Positions 62,280 to 64,000 of a stretch of 64,000 nucleotides of DNA are shown piece by piece (position 1 is the first letter of the stretch; every line of letters starts with the position of its first letter). Origin of the DNA: Luteimonas padinae. GTDB lineage: Bacteria > Pseudomonadota > Gammaproteobacteria > Xanthomonadales > Xanthomonadaceae. A program made the position numbers and the translations under genes. Under the pieces are notes generated by a model, which made no database searches, was not told the DNA's origin, and worked only from the letters and a program-made list of their open reading frames with translations. The stretch covers positions 1 to 64,000 of the forward strand of contig NZ_BMZT01000011.1 in assembly GCF_014652935.1 (NCBI RefSeq). The letters run 5' to 3'.

Positions 62280-64000
62280 TGGAAAATGTCGTCGTCGGCC
62301 GAGGGCGGGTCGCCGTCGTCGTTGCGGACATCGGGCGGAGGCACCAGATACAGGTCCTCGCGGTGGTAGCCGAGGATAGCACGGCGCAGGCGGCCGGCGG
62401 TTTCGGGGCCGGCCGAGCCGAGGCCCTTGAATTCGATCTCGAGCTGGATCGCGTCGTTCATCTCGCCGCGGAAATTGCGGACGTAGCGGCGCCCGACCAG
62501 GCGCGCGGACATGCAGCAGCTGTCCCACTGCACGCCCGCGATGCCTTCCAGCAACTGGTTGTCCAGCAGCGAGTAGTAGTAGCGCCCGACCAGGCTCCAG
62601 GACGGGTTGATCGGATACAGGAACGACAGGTCGACCTGCTCCAGCAGGTCACGCTGGTTGCTGGCGTTGCGGCGGTAGCGATAGGACAGATTGACCACGC
62701 CGTCGTCGCCGATCAGGTAGCGGGTGCGGACGCTCGCCAGGTCCTCCTGGCGGCTGGCGGGATTCCAGTGATAGGTGCCGCCGATGCTCCAGCGGTCGTT
62801 GATCTCGTAGCTGGCGTCCGCGATCCAGGTCGATTTGCCCTGCGGGATCACCGGCGAGTTCGCGGTCAGTCCGACCCGCGAATCCTCGAAATAGCGGATC
62901 TGGCCGATGCTGGCCGACAGCGTCTCGCGGCCGGTTTCGGAATTGACCAGCCGCGTCGTCAGGGCCAGCGTCAGCTGGTTGGCGTCGGCCTGGCGGTCGG
63001 CGCCGGTGAAGCGGTTGTCGCGGAACAGCTGGCCCCAGCTGTACGACATGTTCTGGGTGTCGAAGCGCGGCAGCCCCAACTGGTCGCGGTAGGGCACGTA
63101 CAGGTAGAACAGGCGCGGCTCGAGCGTCTGCAGATGGGATTCGCCGCGGAACAGGGTGTCGCGGTCGAAGTAGACGCCGGCGTCGACGCTGGCGATGGGA
63201 AGGCTGCGCGAGGGCGATGCATCGGCCCTGGTCCCGTTGGCGTCGCCGATCTGCCGCGCCAGGGCGTCCTCCAGCTCGTACGCGGTATGGCGCCAGGCCA
63301 CGGTGGGCGTCACGAACCAGGCGCTGCCTTCCAGCGGCATCGACAGCCAGGGCTTGAAATCCACGCGGGTGCCGCCGGGCTTGGCCTCGGAATTGGCGTG
63401 CTGGAAGCGGGTGATGTCGGCGGACATGCCGGCGATGAAGCGGCTGTTGCCGAAATCGTCCTCCCAGTTGACGTAGGCGCGGGGCAGGCGGTGGTAGGGC
63501 AGGATGGTCTCGGTACGGGTGTAGTCGCCCAGCTGCCAGTAGTCCGCGTTCACGGCCGCGTCCCAGGTCCGGCCGCGGCCGTAGACGCCGACGTCGCTCT
63601 TGAACGAGAAGTTGGTCCGTCCGTTGAGGGTGCTGCTCGAATCCTCGATGTAGCGCGGATCGCTGATCCACCGAACGTTGGACCGTGCCTGCCAGCGGTC
63701 GTCGAGGTTCTGCCGGCCGCTGAAGCGGATCATGCCGCGGTTGTCCTTGCGCCGGTTCTCCTGCGGGATGCCGTCGGCGACCTCTTCCGCGCGCCCGTCG
63801 CGCGCCAGCCGGTCTGAGGGCAGCATTTCCACGTCCAGGATGCCGCGGCCACCATCGGTGCGGTAGCGGAATTCGGTGCCCAGCAGCAGGCCCCGGTTGG
63901 TCATCAGCCGCGGCTCGAGCGTCATGTCGTAGTGCGGCGCGAGGTTGAGGTAGATCGGCTGCCGCCAGTCGAAGCCGTTGCGGCTGGAATAGGAAATGCT
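62276..64000 (-). CDS. lptD: LPS assembly outer-membrane protein LptD (5' end outside window)
   Basis: C-terminal 574 codons are visible; the frame is open to the window edge. LptD is the 26-strand barrel that, with LptE, inserts LPS into the outer leaflet. Visible parts match the LptD barrel: SSRNGFDWRQPIYLNLAAHY, DMTLEPRLMTNRGLLLGTEF, RARSNVRWISDPRYIEDSS-like strands, PRLFYLYVPYRDQLGLPRFD and the C-terminal LLEGIAGVQWDSCCMSARLV, which holds the adjacent Cys pair used in the disulfide switch. The tail after the barrel is acidic (DDGDPPSADDDIFQ). Heads the operon with surA, its own chaperone. Confidence 0.97.
   Translation of the reverse strand, partial: SISYSSRNGFDWRQPIYLNLAPHYDMTLEPRLMTNRGLLLGTEFRYRTDGGRGILDVEMLPSDRLARDGRAEEVADGIPQENRRKDNRGMIRFSGRQNLDDRWQARSNVRWISDPRYIEDSSSTLNGRTNFSFKSDVGVYGRGRTWDAAVNADYWQLGDYTRTETILPYHRLPRAYVNWEDDFGNSRFIAGMSADITRFQHANSEAKPGGTRVDFKPWLSMPLEGSAWFVTPTVAWRHTAYELEDALARQIGDANGTRADASPSRSLPIASVDAGVYFDRDTLFRGESHLQTLEPRLFYLYVPYRDQLGLPRFDTQNMSYSWGQLFRDNRFTGADRQADANQLTLALTTRLVNSETGRETLSASIGQIRYFEDSRVGLTANSPVIPQGKSTWIADASYEINDRWSIGGTYHWNPASRQEDLASVRTRYLIGDDGVVNLSYRYRRNASNQRDLLEQVDLSFLYPINPSWSLVGRYYYSLLDNQLLEGIAGVQWDSCCMSARLVGRRYVRNFRGEMNDAIQLEIEFKGLGSAGPETAGRLRRAILGYHREDLYLVPPPDVRNDDGDPPSADDDIFQ

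Overview
This is a high-GC gammaproteobacterial chromosome segment, most likely from the Xanthomonadaceae/Lysobacteraceae (Lysobacter- or Luteimonas-like). That placement is inferred from gene content: a Pil-Chp type IV pilus chemosensory cluster beside gshB, the lptD-surA-pdxA-ksgA-apaG-apaH operon, EFDD-type RelA, GTAGGAGC-type palindromic repeats and the extreme GC codon bias. It was not checked by a database search. Coding density is very high, and many neighbours overlap by ATGA or lie within 30 bases of each other. No rRNA, tRNA, CRISPR array, prophage or transposase gene was seen.

Layout. 1-7.1 kb: the 3' part of a very large DUF11-repeat/OmpA-like surface protein, overlapping by ATGA a 1238-residue outer-membrane beta-barrel-like protein; a good intrinsic terminator closes the pair. 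7.2-28.2 kb: housekeeping genes (recQ, dps, hrpA, relA, a TPR membrane protein, a two-domain glycosyltransferase with a poly-C tract, PBP1B, a lipoprotein, a YoaA/DinG-type helicase, tsaB, a TonB-like protein and gshB). 28.3-40.8 kb: the pilGHIJ-chpA-chpB-like-chpC chemosensory operon. It lacks pilK, its CheB-like protein has lost catalytic residues, and its ChpA kinase carries a roughly 500-residue Glu/Arg/Leu repeat containing 20 near-identical 30-bp units. 40.9-46.3 kb: rsmE, bioA, nudE, cysQ, mazG and an Mpo1-like membrane protein, with two related nested-palindrome elements between genes. 46.3-51.9 kb: an OmpR-type two-component system followed by a macA-macB-type exporter operon. 52-54.2 kb: a LysM-amidase, a secreted protein of unknown function and an SGNH lipoprotein. 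54.4-57.9 kb: dgkA, terC, lgt, thyA and folA. 57.9-64 kb: the lptD-surA-pdxA-ksgA-apaG-apaH operon on the minus strand, with lptD running off the window.

Functional themes are envelope biogenesis (PBP1B, Lgt, DgkA, LptD, SurA, the large surface pair), twitching-motility signalling (Pil-Chp), stress and nucleotide metabolism (RelA, ApaH, MazG, CysQ, NudE) and genome maintenance (RecQ, Dps, YoaA).

The most unusual items are the ChpA minisatellite and long helix, the apparent loss of methylation-based adaptation in the same operon, the C10 tract between the two catalytic domains of the glycosyltransferase, the DUF11/OmpA-barrel pair, and the two nested palindromes with identical geometry.
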